A stretch of 64,000 bases of DNA from Flavobacterium nitrogenifigens (GCF_003254565.1 NZ_QJRI01000182.1:186001-250000); one strand, 5' to 3'. Positions 43,872 through 52,192 are shown, counted from the first letter of the stretch. The notes: generated by a model not told the origin, from the letters alone. Numbers and translations: made by a program.

Positions 43872-43888
43872 ACTTTGAATTACAAAGT
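43872..43888. promoter_or_regulatory. Palindromic operator candidate, site 2
   Basis: ACTTTG-AATTA-CAAAGT, then ACTTTTA, equivalent to site 1 (42913-42929, followed by ACTTTAA). It starts 24 bases after the regulator stop and precedes the ATG at 43908. Confidence 0.55.
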
Positions 43889-43907
43889 ACTTTTAAAAAT
43901 TAAAATC

Positions 43908-45299
43908 ATGAAAAAACATCAAATTATCTTCGCATGTACAGCGGTTTTTATACTGCTTTTTTACAACGAATCTGTTGGAATCAATATTTCTATTTTTGGC
44001 GTTTTGCTAACGCTTTTAATTAGTTATTTCTTTCAAGAAAAGTTAGTTCACAGATCACATCTTATTTTAGTAATGACTTCTATTTTGTCATGTTTTGCCT
44101 TTGCTTGGTATGGAGATGCAGCATCGTTTTTTGCTTTAGCCTTATCAATTCTATTTTTACAATTTAAAACTCAGGATGGAGAGCTCAAAATCATACAAAT
44201 TTTTCCGCTCATATTTTTAAACGGATTTGCTTCAATCGGGCGTATTTTTATTTTTAAACAATGGCTTCCTGAGCGAAAAATTCACAATGATTTTGCCAAA
44301 AAACTAATTGCATTTGTTGTTATTCCGGTTATCTTTCTTGGATTGTTTTTCATTGTTTATTCTTTTGGAAGTGATCATTTCTCTTCATTATTTACAGATT
44401 ATGAATTAGATATCAATTTGCCGCAATTAATTGCAATGTGCATTTTAGGATTTTATATTTCGTTCAGTTTTTGGAATTATTGGGTTCCGGATGCTTGTTA
44501 CGAATTCAATCCGAAGTTGTACAATGATTTCAGTAATATTTCTGAAGTCAAAAATCAAAGCACATTTTCGTTTCTTGATTTGGACTTCGAAAGAAAAAGC
44601 GGAGAAATCACATTGTTTCTGCTAAACATCATGCTTTTAGTTTTTATTGGAACTTATAACTATGAACAGTTTTTCGAAGTTGTCGAAAAAACAAATTTAA
44701 GCGCCGATACACACGAACGCGTAAATGCTGTAATTTTTTCAATTCTAATGGCAGTTGGCGTAATCTTATTTTACTTTAAAGGTGGATTTAATTTTGACGA
44801 GAAAGCTAAATCTTTAAAAAGCTTAGCTAAAGTTTGGCTTGTCCTAAACGTAATTTTAATTGTAAGCGCTATGATTAAAAATACAGAATATGTTTCTTTT
44901 TATGGTTTAACATATAAACGCCTTGGAGTTTATGCTTTTTTAATCTTAGCTATTATCGGATTGGCAGTTTCATTTCAGAAAATAAGAAAACAAAAAACGA
45001 ATGCTTATCTTTTCAATCAGATGGTTTGGTATTTCTACGGAACAATTCTTTTATGCAGTTATATCAATTGGGGAAACCTTGTTACGAATTATAATATTTC
45101 AGTGAATAAAGGAGTAGAACCTGTTTTCTTAAGCGGTTTGAATTTTAATGATGATATTCGCCGTGAATATTTTGAAAAAAATAATTTAAACGGAAAATAT
45201 GCAGAAGCGGTAAGAGAAGAATTGATTTGGAATTATCAAGACGCCAGTTTTTTATCTAAAGCGTTGTATTATGAATTTTTGAATAAAGAAAAGAAATAA
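43908..45299 (+). CDS. Multi-pass membrane protein, DUF4153-like
   Basis: A 463-residue protein starting MKKHQIIFACTAVFILLFYN, with about 11-12 hydrophobic segments and a short C-terminal soluble part rich in charged residues. The stretch ADTHERVNAVIFSILMAVGVILFYFKG and LTYKRLGVYAFLILAIIGL resemble the DUF4153/DUF4173 group. Function unknown. The frame opens at a TTG (43875) that lies inside the palindromic site; the ATG at 43908 is preferred. The next gene starts directly at its stop. Confidence 0.72.
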   Translation: MKKHQIIFACTAVFILLFYNESVGINISIFGVLLTLLISYFFQEKLVHRSHLILVMTSILSCFAFAWYGDAASFFALALSILFLQFKTQDGELKIIQIFPLIFLNGFASIGRIFIFKQWLPERKIHNDFAKKLIAFVVIPVIFLGLFFIVYSFGSDHFSSLFTDYELDINLPQLIAMCILGFYISFSFWNYWVPDACYEFNPKLYNDFSNISEVKNQSTFSFLDLDFERKSGEITLFLLNIMLLVFIGTYNYEQFFEVVEKTNLSADTHERVNAVIFSILMAVGVILFYFKGGFNFDEKAKSLKSLAKVWLVLNVILIVSAMIKNTEYVSFYGLTYKRLGVYAFLILAIIGLAVSFQKIRKQKTNAYLFNQMVWYFYGTILLCSYINWGNLVTNYNISVNKGVEPVFLSGLNFNDDIRREYFEKNNLNGKYAEAVREELIWNYQDASFLSKALYYEFLNKEKK

Positions 45300-45992
45300 A
45301 TGAGAACTGATATTCTGATGGTGCTTATGCTGATGGTATCAGTTAATTTCTACCCGCAGCAATTAAAATATCGAAGTGTTAATCATTATCTTGAAATTTT
45401 TGAAAAAGAAGAAATCAATAAACTAAAAGAAAAAGGACTTTTAGATCAGGACTTGAATATTGTTCCAAAGTTTAAAAAGAAAGGAGAAAACGAATTAAAT
45501 GAGGAGGGGCAAAATTTATATCTGGAATTAAAAGTTGCTCTTCTAAAATCATATTTCAAAGATTACTTCTATCAACAACATTTGCAATATAAAGATGAGA
45601 TCTTTGTTTTGTATTTTTCCATGGCAGGTTTTGACGATTTGGAATGGTGTATTTTAAAGTGGGAGAGAGAAAAGTGGAAGGATTTGGAAAAGATTGATAA
45701 ACAACAGGTTGAGAACGCTAAATTTGATAATAATAAAGATTTTAATTTTATTTGTTTTAATTATGATGAAGGCCCTAAAAATAGTGAAGATGTAAAGATT
45801 TTTATAAAAGATGATTATTTAGTTATGTCAAGAGAAGGTTTGTATCATTCGTTGTTTGATTTGAAATCACAAAAGCTTCTTATTAATGAAACCTGCCCTT
45901 ATTGTGAAAGTCAATCAAATACAAAAGAAGAAATGAATTTATGGATAAAGAAAAATCTCCATGATAAAATTAAGAGAATTATAAATCCATAA
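45300..45992 (+). CDS. Hypothetical exported protein
   Basis: A 230-residue protein with a hydrophobic start (MRTDILMVLMLMVSVNFYPQ) that may be a signal peptide. The rest is rich in Lys, Glu, Asp and aromatic residues. One Cys pair appears near the C-terminus (CPYCES), thioredoxin-like in spacing, though nothing else in the protein supports that fold. The ATG abuts the stop of the DUF4153-like gene, so it is the last gene of that unit. I do not recognise the family. Confidence 0.7.
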   Translation: MRTDILMVLMLMVSVNFYPQQLKYRSVNHYLEIFEKEEINKLKEKGLLDQDLNIVPKFKKKGENELNEEGQNLYLELKVALLKSYFKDYFYQQHLQYKDEIFVLYFSMAGFDDLEWCILKWEREKWKDLEKIDKQQVENAKFDNNKDFNFICFNYDEGPKNSEDVKIFIKDDYLVMSREGLYHSLFDLKSQKLLINETCPYCESQSNTKEEMNLWIKKNLHDKIKRIINP

Positions 45993-45998
45993 ATAGAA

Positions 45999-46024
45999 AA
46001 ATCCCATTCGTTTGAATGGGATTT
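45999..46024. terminator. Bidirectional terminator
   Basis: Perfect stem AAATCCCATTC / GAATGGGATTT, loop GTTT, between convergent genes. Confidence 0.75.
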
Positions 46025-46030
46025 CTCATT

Positions 46031-46894
46031 TTATTTATTATCTCCTCTTTTTTTAAAGCGAGGATCGTGTTTAGAAATAAACGTTGTTCTTCGGCTTGAA
46101 TTTTGAGCAGAACCTTGAGTAGAGCTTCTGTTCGAATTTCTGTTCTGATTTTCAACTTTCGGAAGACTTGCTTCTTCTGTTTTGCTAGAAGGCTCAATTA
46201 ATTGATTTAATTCTTTAATCTCAGCATCGGTTAAATCGCGATAACGGCCAACCGGAACATCCAAAGAAATATTGATGATTCTAATACGTTTTAAGGCCGT
46301 AACTTCATAACCCAAATATTCAGACATTCTTCTGATCTGACGGTTTAATCCTTGAGTTAAAATGATCTTGAAAGTGTATTTGCTAATTTGCTCTACTTTA
46401 CACTTCTTAGTAACCGTATCCAGAATTGGAACACCATTTCCCATACGCTGAATAAAACGTTCTGTAATAGGTTTGTTTACCGTAACTGTATATTCTTTTT
46501 CGTGGTTGTTTCTTGCACGAAGAATTTTGTTTACAATATCACCGTCATTGGTCATAAAAATCAATCCTTCACTGGCTTTATCCAATCGTCCAATTGGAAA
46601 AATACGTTTGGGATAATTTATATAATCAACGATATTGTTTTTTACTTCAAGATTTGTTGTGCATTCAATTCCGACAGGTTTATTGAAAGCCAGATAAACC
46701 ATTTTTTCGTTTTTCTCTACGATTAATTTTCCATTAATACGTACTTCATCATCTGGAGAAACTTTAGTCCCCATTTCAGCCACAGCGCCATTTATTGTTA
46801 CGCGTCCTTCTTCAATTAATTTATCAGCTTCACGACGAGAACAATATCCCGTTTCACCAATAAATTTATTAAGACGTTTTAAATTTTCTTCCAT
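46031..46894 (-). CDS. rluF: 23S rRNA pseudouridine synthase RluF-like (RsuA family)
   Basis: Isomerises uridine in 23S rRNA. S4 RNA-binding domain at residues ~4-60 (LNKFIGETGYCSRREADKLI); catalytic domain with the essential Asp in PIGRLDKASEGLIFMTNDG; and GLNRQIRRMSEYLGYEVTAL. The C-terminal ~50 residues are Asn/Ser/Arg-rich low-complexity, ending FKKRGDNK, as in many Bacteroidota members. RluF versus RluB/RsuA subfamily is from overall resemblance. The candidate -7 box ends 5 bases before the ATG. Confidence 0.88.
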   Translation of the reverse strand: MEENLKRLNKFIGETGYCSRREADKLIEEGRVTINGAVAEMGTKVSPDDEVRINGKLIVEKNEKMVYLAFNKPVGIECTTNLEVKNNIVDYINYPKRIFPIGRLDKASEGLIFMTNDGDIVNKILRARNNHEKEYTVTVNKPITERFIQRMGNGVPILDTVTKKCKVEQISKYTFKIILTQGLNRQIRRMSEYLGYEVTALKRIRIINISLDVPVGRYRDLTDAEIKELNQLIEPSSKTEEASLPKVENQNRNSNRSSTQGSAQNSSRRTTFISKHDPRFKKRGDNK

Positions 46895-46898
46895 ACTG

Positions 46899-46906
46899 CA
46901 AAAGTA
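46899..46906 (-). promoter_or_regulatory. -7 box close to the rluF start
   Basis: CAAAAGTA on + reads TACTTTTG on the minus strand. With the usual spacing, transcription would start at or next to the ATG at 46894. Confidence 0.4.
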
Positions 46907-46966
46907 GCTAAAAGTTTAGACATCTTAGAGTTTTAGATTTCAGATTGTTTTGAATTTCATACCATT

Positions 46967-47068
46967 TTGTCATCCTGAGGAACGAAGGATCCCACAAGAA
47001 ACTCCGCAATCAAAATCGCCAGTCTTTGTCGATTTACGAGTGCGATTCTTCGTTCCTCAGGATGACAA
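46967..47068. repeat. Inverted repeat with perfect 21-bp arms
   Basis: Arms 46967-46987 and 47048-47068 (TTGTCATCCTGAGGAACGAA... and its complement) pair exactly. The 60-base centre contains no reading frame. Confidence 0.88.
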
Positions 47069-47106
47069 GTTTGTGTAAAACCTTTGTCCATTTGCACCCT
47101 TGAGCC

Positions 47107-47451
47107 TTAAGAATGAAATTCCTTGCTGTCTTCAGGAGTTTCTTTTCTTTCAAACATTCCGTAATCACGAACTACGGTTGCAATTCGTAAATGATAATCT
47201 TTGAAAACTTCATTTCTTCCTTTGGCTTGTGCTGCACGATGCATCTCGAGATTTCTCCATTGCTGTATACTTTCTTCATCTTTCCAAAAAGATAAAGACA
47301 AAATTTTTCCAGGATCAGCTAGACTCTGAAATCTTTCTATTGAAATAAAACCATTAATGTGACTTAATTCGGGCTTTAAATTTGCAGCGATATCTAAATA
47401 TTCTTCTTTTTTTCCTTCGTTGGGAATGACTTCAAAAATTACAGCAATCAT
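47107..47451 (-). CDS. Antibiotic biosynthesis monooxygenase (ABM) domain protein
   Basis: A 114-residue ferredoxin-like alpha/beta protein of the ABM fold: VIFEVIPNEGKKEEYLDIA, NGFISIERFQSLADPGKILS, LSFWKDEESIQQWRN, MHRAAQAKGRNEVFKDYHLR. Members are heme-degrading enzymes, cofactor-free oxygenases or quinol oxygenases; the name does not prove a role in antibiotics. The His in EMHRAAQ is typical. Its substrate is unknown. The alpha/beta hydrolase gene upstream is on the same strand, 66 bases away. Confidence 0.85.
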   Translation of the reverse strand: MIAVIFEVIPNEGKKEEYLDIAANLKPELSHINGFISIERFQSLADPGKILSLSFWKDEESIQQWRNLEMHRAAQAKGRNEVFKDYHLRIATVVRDYGMFERKETPEDSKEFHS

Positions 47452-47517
47452 TTTAATTTTAGATTTTAGAGTTCAGATTTTAGATTTATGGAAAAACTTT
47501 GTGCCTCTGAGCCTTTG

Positions 47518-48378
47518 CTACTTTGAACCTTCGGCAAAAAGAAACTCAATCACTTTATCATACAATTCGTCATCATGCATTCCGTGACCTAAACCAGTGG
47601 TTTCAATAAACTGGCTATTTTTCCAATTGCTTGCTATTTTTTGCCCTTCGGCGAAAGCTACAATTTTATCAGAAGTATCGTGAGCAATAAATCCAGGAAT
47701 AGTAAATTCGGATGCAAATTTCTGTCCTGAAAAATCTTCTAGTTTAAAGTTGAAGCGATTTATGAATTTAGTTTCTAAAAGCGGAAGCATTTTTCTGTTC
47801 AAACTCAACATTGCGATATAATTATCAATCAAAGTTTTTAAATCAGAAGGAGCGCCAAGAATAACCATTTTGCTGATGCTGGTATTCGGAAATAAATATT
47901 GGTGGTAGACACATGCAGCACCACCGATCGAATGTCCAATAATAATTTCTGGCTGATATTTCTCGACTGCTTTATTGATAAATTCGGCATAAAGCGGAAC
48001 ATTAAATTCTTTTCCGCTGCTTTGTCCATGAGCAGGAGCATCAATTGCAATAATGGTACTTCCTGATTTTTGAAGATGCGGTAAGGTTTTTTTCCAGCGC
48101 GAGGCATTGCTTTCCCAACCGTGAACCAAAAGTATCTTGGTCTGATTTCCTTTCCAAATGTAAGTTTGAAAATGGTGTTCGTTATGATGAAACGTTTCTG
48201 TTTCTGTATGTCTCAAAACTTTTGGCAGCTCTTCTTTTTTTAATCTGCCAATTCTAGGTTGACTGAAAAGTGCATAAGAAAGTTCCATAGCTTTTTGCGG
48301 ACGCACATAACTCAAAAAATTAATGTAAGATCCAACTGATTTTAATGTGATGAACCGAATTCCTTTTTTAATTCCCAA
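47518..48378 (-). CDS. Alpha/beta hydrolase
   Basis: A 286-residue serine hydrolase. Oxyanion strand ILLVHGWESNASRW, then IIAIDAPAHGQSSGKEF, nucleophile elbow IIGHSIGGAA (Ser), an Asp in FIAHDTSDKIV and His in TTGLGHGMHDDEL. There is no signal peptide; the N-terminal ~60 residues are extra to the core fold. The start is a TTG at 48378; a stop lies two codons upstream and the next ATG is at residue 31. Substrate unknown. Confidence 0.85.
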   Translation of the reverse strand: MGIKKGIRFITLKSVGSYINFLSYVRPQKAMELSYALFSQPRIGRLKKEELPKVLRHTETETFHHNEHHFQTYIWKGNQTKILLVHGWESNASRWKKTLPHLQKSGSTIIAIDAPAHGQSSGKEFNVPLYAEFINKAVEKYQPEIIIGHSIGGAACVYHQYLFPNTSISKMVILGAPSDLKTLIDNYIAMLSLNRKMLPLLETKFINRFNFKLEDFSGQKFASEFTIPGFIAHDTSDKIVAFAEGQKIASNWKNSQFIETTGLGHGMHDDELYDKVIEFLFAEGSK

Positions 48379-48412
48379 AACTTAAATTTTTTCTAAAGGT
48401 AAAAAAAGGTCT

Positions 48413-48527
48413 GCCACGAATTACACATATGACCGCGAATTTTTTACTCTCAGTATTATAGATAAAAAAATAATTAGTGAAATTTGTGTAATTGCTTCGC
48501 CTGTTCGCTATCGCTCGAGTCGTGGCG
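48413..48527. repeat. Interrupted inverted repeat
   Basis: GCCACGAATTACACA (48413-48427) pairs with TGTGTAATT (48486-48494) and CGTGGC (48522-48527). The right arm is split by an inserted stretch GCTTCGCCTGTTCGCTATCG. Confidence 0.6.
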
Positions 48528-48543
48528 AAAAAAAGCAAAAAAA

Positions 48544-48566
48544 AAGTCCCGATTTAATCGGGACTT
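48544..48566 (-). terminator. Terminator of the zinc-ribbon-like/NIF3 unit
   Basis: AAGTCCCGAT / ATCGGGACTT stem, loop TTA, with an A run on + that becomes a T run on the minus strand. Confidence 0.75.
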
Positions 48567-48571
48567 GATAT

Positions 48572-49351
48572 TTAGAATTTTGCGAACAATTGTTCCATTT
48601 TTTCTTTTTCTTCTTCAGCTAATTGCGTATCAACTAAGATTCTTCCAGAGTGCTCATCAGTGATGATTTTCTTTCTTGAAGCAATTTCAACCTGAGTTTG
48701 AGGTGGAATTGTGAAGAAAGATCCAGCAGAAGCACCTCTTTCGATAGAAACTACAGCCAATCCGTTACGAACACTGCTTCTGATTCTGTTGTAAGCAGCC
48801 AATAATCTGTCTTCGATTTGTGCTGCATACTCAGCAGATTTCTCAGTTAAGAAAGTTTCTTCTTTCTGAGTTTCAGCCATAATAGCATCTAATTCAGATT
48901 TTTTATGTTTTAAATGAGAGCTTTTAGCATCAAGTTTTTCTTTTAAGTTAGAAATAACTTCTTTTTTGTGCTCAATAGAAGCTTTCATTTCTTTGATTTG
49001 CTTTTCAGCCAATTGAATTTCTAATTCTTGAAATTCAACCTCTTTTGTCAAAGAATTAAATTCTCTGTTGTTACGTACTGATTCTTGTTGTTTTGTGTAC
49101 TTTTTAATCACCTCTTTATGCTCCTCAATAGCAATTTTCTTTGCTTTGATTTGCTCCTCAATCACTTCAAGTTCACCTTTCAGTTTCTCTGAACGAGTGC
49201 TCAAACCTGCAACTTCATCTTCTAAATCTTCAACCTCTAAAGGAAGTTCTCCTCTAACGTTTCTGATTTCGTCAATTCTAGAGTCAATAAGCTGTAAATC
49301 GTATATTGCTCTTAACTTGTCCTCAACACTTAATTCTTTCGTATTCGTCAT
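48572..49351 (-). CDS. Coiled-coil protein with degenerate C4 zinc ribbon (DUF164-like)
   Basis: A 259-residue cytoplasmic protein. Residues ~15-180 are a long coiled coil (many Glu/Lys heptads: LEDEVAGLSTRSEKLKGELE). The C-terminal domain matches the family's nucleic-acid-binding zinc ribbon by the NGLAVV, IPPQ and GRILVD landmarks, but all four expected Cys are replaced: ACGGC-type sequence reads ASAGS (~207-211) and CEHC reads DEHS (~232-235). It is therefore unlikely to bind zinc in the usual way. It starts 3 bases after the NIF3 stop, as a unit often kept together in Bacteroidota. Confidence 0.85.
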   Translation of the reverse strand: MTNTKELSVEDKLRAIYDLQLIDSRIDEIRNVRGELPLEVEDLEDEVAGLSTRSEKLKGELEVIEEQIKAKKIAIEEHKEVIKKYTKQQESVRNNREFNSLTKEVEFQELEIQLAEKQIKEMKASIEHKKEVISNLKEKLDAKSSHLKHKKSELDAIMAETQKEETFLTEKSAEYAAQIEDRLLAAYNRIRSSVRNGLAVVSIERGASAGSFFTIPPQTQVEIASRKKIITDEHSGRILVDTQLAEEEKEKMEQLFAKF

Positions 49352-49354
49352 ATT

Positions 49355-50449
49355 TTATAAGTACTTAACTGGATTTGTATTTTCTTCCGATAAAATGATT
49401 GCAAAATTAAGAATTTTTTTTCGAAGATAATCAACAATATAATTTTTTGTATAGCGTTCGCTCTCAAAATGACCAATATCTGCCAAAAGTAACTTGTTTT
49501 CAGCTTCATAAAACTGATGGTACTTCAAATCGGCAGTCAAAAAAGCATCTGCTCCAGCGCTTATGGCATTTCTTATGGCAAAACTTCCAGAGCCTCCTAA
49601 CACAGCGACTTTTTTAATTTTTTTTCCTAAAAAAGCAGAGTGGCGAATTCCATCGGCAATCATTTTTTCTTTTACAAAGTGAAGAAAATCTTTTTCATCC
49701 ATTTCAGTTTCAAATTCGCCAACCATTCCTAAACCAATATTTTGATGGGAATTTTCAAGATTGTAAATTTCATACGCTACTTCTTCATAAATGTGGTTTG
49801 CAAAAAGCGCTTTTAGAATGCGGGATTGCAAATGTTTTTCAAAAGTAACTTCAATTTTTATTTCCTGAGTTTTGGTCAATTCATGGCGTTTGCCAATAAC
49901 CGGATTGCTTTCAGAATTTCCTTTGTAAGTTCCAGTTCCTTCAGAATTAAAACTGCAATTGTCATAATTGCCAATTGTTCCTGCACCAGCCTCAAATAAG
50001 GCATTTCGAACTTTATCGGCATTATCTGGAATGGTATAAGTGACTAGTTTTTGAATGAAATTGTTTTTAGGAACTAATATTTTAGTATTTGTCAAGCCTA
50101 AAGCATCGCAGAAAATTTTATTCACTCCTTGCGAATGATTATCCAACGCTGTATGAACAGCAAAAATGGCAACATCATTTTTAATGGCTTTTAAGATTGC
50201 TCGCTCTACATAATTTTTTCCTGTAATTTTTTTGATTCCTGAAAATAAGATAGGGTGGAAACAAACGACTAGATTGCAGTTTTTTGTAATAGCTTCATCA
50301 ATTACATTTTCTAAGGCATCGTGGCAGACTAAAACTCCCGAACATTCCGTTTCTGAGTTTCCGACTAAAAGCCCAACATTGTCAAAATCTTCGGCGTAAG
50401 CCAAAGGAGCCATTTCTTCAAGAACCGATATAATATTTTTGATTTTCAT
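49355..50449 (-). CDS. NIF3/YqfO family dinuclear metal-binding protein
   Basis: A 364-residue member of the Nif3-like hexameric proteins. N-terminal metal-binding segments LVVCFHPILFSGIKKIT and VHTALDN; a central insert (residues ~130-230) like the PII/CutA-type domain of YqfO; C-terminal metal ligands in LLADIGHFESERY. Molecular role is unclear; proposed as a GTP cyclohydrolase-like or metal chaperone. It is the first gene of a two-gene unit with the zinc-ribbon-like protein. Cytoplasmic. Confidence 0.9.
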   Translation of the reverse strand: MKIKNIISVLEEMAPLAYAEDFDNVGLLVGNSETECSGVLVCHDALENVIDEAITKNCNLVVCFHPILFSGIKKITGKNYVERAILKAIKNDVAIFAVHTALDNHSQGVNKIFCDALGLTNTKILVPKNNFIQKLVTYTIPDNADKVRNALFEAGAGTIGNYDNCSFNSEGTGTYKGNSESNPVIGKRHELTKTQEIKIEVTFEKHLQSRILKALFANHIYEEVAYEIYNLENSHQNIGLGMVGEFETEMDEKDFLHFVKEKMIADGIRHSAFLGKKIKKVAVLGGSGSFAIRNAISAGADAFLTADLKYHQFYEAENKLLLADIGHFESERYTKNYIVDYLRKKILNFAIILSEENTNPVKYL

Positions 50450-50586
50450 TTTAAGATTTGTTTCAAGTTTTAGGTTTCACGTTTCAAGTTCTTTGACTTG
50501 CGCCAAAACCTCGAACAAATTAACGAAAAAAAATACAGTTTCATAAATCTGGCTATTGAGTGTCTTCATGAAGCGATTTGATTTTG

Positions 50587-50594
50587 TATATTTG
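50587..50594 (+). promoter_or_regulatory. -7 box for the toxin-antitoxin pair
   Basis: TATATTTG followed by C. Downstream, TATTAATTGTTA (50609-50620) and TATTAATTGTAA (50627-50638) form a direct repeat that could bind the antitoxin. Confidence 0.5.
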
Positions 50595-50662
50595 CGTAAT
50601 TAATAAAATATTAATTGTTAGTAATTTATTAATTGTAAGGTTATAATTTAATTTAGTAAGTC

Positions 50663-50905
50663 ATGACTACAATAAAAATTAACGAACGTACGAAGACAGG
50701 AAAAGCATTTATGGAAATGTTCGAAGCTTTTTTTAAGGGTCTTGATGGCATTGAAGTTGTCGAAACGAATGAATATGGGCAGGTTAATGAAGAACAGAGT
50801 ACTTACAATCCAGAGTTTGTAGATATGGTTTTGAAATCTGCCAAGGATAAAAAAAGTACAGAAATAAATCCTAATGATGTATGGGGAAGTTTAGGATTGA
50901 AATAA
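50663..50905 (+). CDS. Putative antitoxin of a YoeB-type module
   Basis: An 80-residue protein, MTTIKINERTKTGKAFMEMFEAFFKG..., with an N-terminal strand-helix and a C-terminal half rich in charged residues (LKSAKDKKSTEINPNDVWGS). It overlaps the toxin start by 25 bases, the usual antitoxin-toxin order. It is not clearly YefM/Phd; the N-terminus resembles short DUF2683-type antitoxins of Bacteroidota. Its role is inferred from position. Confidence 0.75.
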   Translation: MTTIKINERTKTGKAFMEMFEAFFKGLDGIEVVETNEYGQVNEEQSTYNPEFVDMVLKSAKDKKSTEINPNDVWGSLGLK

Positions 50906-51162
50906 AAGAATTAGCTAAAAAACACATTATTCAGCATTATAAATCAGGAGATAAAAAGAGTATTAAAAATATCGAGAAAATTCTTTTAGAGCTTTCTGAA
51001 ACGCCTTTTGAAGGAATAGGAAATCCCGAGCCTTTAAAGTATGAACTTACTGGTTTTTGGTCGAGACGAATAAATCAAAAAGACAGAATGATATATTATC
51101 TAGAAGATGATACAGTGACAATTTTTGTCGTTTCTGCAAAAGATCATTATTCAGATAAATAA
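50881..51162 (+). CDS. yoeB: YoeB/Txe family toxin (mRNA interferase)
   Basis: A 93-residue RelE-fold endoribonuclease that should cut mRNA on the ribosome. Family motifs: IEKILLELSETPFEGIGNPE, LKYELTGFWSRRINQKDRMI and the C-terminal VVSAKDHYSDK (Y/H catalytic end, usually CRYHY). The catalytic Glu, Arg and His positions (NPEPLKYE, RRINQKDR, DHY) are kept. The last residues differ slightly from the classic R-Y-H-Y. It is followed within 5 bases by lpxK. Confidence 0.88.
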   Translation: MGKFRIEIKELAKKHIIQHYKSGDKKSIKNIEKILLELSETPFEGIGNPEPLKYELTGFWSRRINQKDRMIYYLEDDTVTIFVVSAKDHYSDK

Positions 51163-51166
51163 TTCT

Positions 51167-52183
51167 ATGAACATACTTCGAAAATTACTTTTTCCATTTG
51201 CCATTCTATACGGATTCATAACTTCAGTCCGTAATTTTCTTTTTGATAAAGGAGTTTTAAAATCTACTTCATTTGATTTGCCAGTTATTGCAGTTGGAAA
51301 TTTGAGCGTGGGCGGAACTGGAAAAACACCACAAATAGAATATTTAATCCGGTTATTGTCTGATAAATATAAAGTGGCAACCTTGAGCCGTGGTTACAAG
51401 AGAAAGTCGGAAGGTTTTGTTTTGGCGGATGAAAATTCGAATGCTGAAATTCTGGGAGACGAACCTTTTCAGTTTTATCAAAAATTTCCAAATGTTATGG
51501 TCGCGGTTGATGCCAATCGTACAAACGGAATTCAGGAATTACTTTCGCAAAATGAAAAACCTGAAATCATTCTGCTAGATGATGCTTATCAGCACCGAAA
51601 AGTAAAAGCCGGATTTTATATTTTACTGACTTCTTATGGAGATTTGTATGCAGATGATTTTATGCTGCCAACAGGAAATTTGAGGGAGAGTAGAAGCGGT
51701 GCAGAAAGAGCCAGTATAGTGGTTGTTACAAAATGCCCGAAAATTTTAACGGAAGAAGAGCAAGCTAAGATTAGATTAAAGTTGAAGTTGAAAAGCAGTC
51801 AGCAAGTCTTTTTTACTTTTATAGATTATGATATGGTCATTTATGGTAAAAATGAAAAAATTGCTGTTGGAGAAATTAAATCAGAATCTAAGCTGTTGTT
51901 GGCCGGAATTGCAAAACCAAAACCGTTTTTTGATTACTTAAAAAATGAAAATGATGAATGTCTTACTTTTCCGGATCATCATCATTTTTCGGATAATGAT
52001 CTAGATGTAATTCGAAATAAAGCCAACGGAAGAAAAATAATTACAACCGAGAAAGATTACGTGCGATTAAAAGACTCCGAATTGGTCGATCAACTATATT
52101 ATTTACCAATAAAAAGCTCCTTCATTAACCACCAGCAAGACTTTGATACTACAATTTTAGAGTATATAGAAATTTGTGTCTAA
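51167..52183 (+). CDS. lpxK: Tetraacyldisaccharide 4'-kinase
   Basis: Adds the 4'-phosphate to lipid A at the inner membrane. N-terminal membrane-associated helix (MNILRKLLFPFAILYGFITS); P-loop AVGNLSVGGTGKTPQIEYL; AVDANRTNGIQELL; the catalytic-loop region LDDAYQHRKVKAGFYILL; then LTFPDHHHFSDNDLD and TTEKDYVRL. Length 338 aa is normal. The frame is open upstream to 51125, inside yoeB; ATG 51167 starts the family N-terminus 4 bases after the toxin stop. So an essential lipid A gene may be cotranscribed with a toxin. Confidence 0.95.
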   Translation: MNILRKLLFPFAILYGFITSVRNFLFDKGVLKSTSFDLPVIAVGNLSVGGTGKTPQIEYLIRLLSDKYKVATLSRGYKRKSEGFVLADENSNAEILGDEPFQFYQKFPNVMVAVDANRTNGIQELLSQNEKPEIILLDDAYQHRKVKAGFYILLTSYGDLYADDFMLPTGNLRESRSGAERASIVVVTKCPKILTEEEQAKIRLKLKLKSSQQVFFTFIDYDMVIYGKNEKIAVGEIKSESKLLLAGIAKPKPFFDYLKNENDECLTFPDHHHFSDNDLDVIRNKANGRKIITTEKDYVRLKDSELVDQLYYLPIKSSFINHQQDFDTTILEYIEICV

Positions 52184-52192
52184 AAAACTTAG

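Noticed and set aside
45880..45930. Thioredoxin-like CPYC motif in the 45300 gene
   Set aside because: The motif is at the C-terminus and lacks the surrounding fold (no WCxxC context, no cis-Pro loop), so I do not call a thioredoxin.
46388..46726. 112-codon + strand frame inside rluF
   Set aside because: Antisense to the catalytic domain of a clear pseudouridine synthase; Phe/Asn-rich composition typical of shadows.
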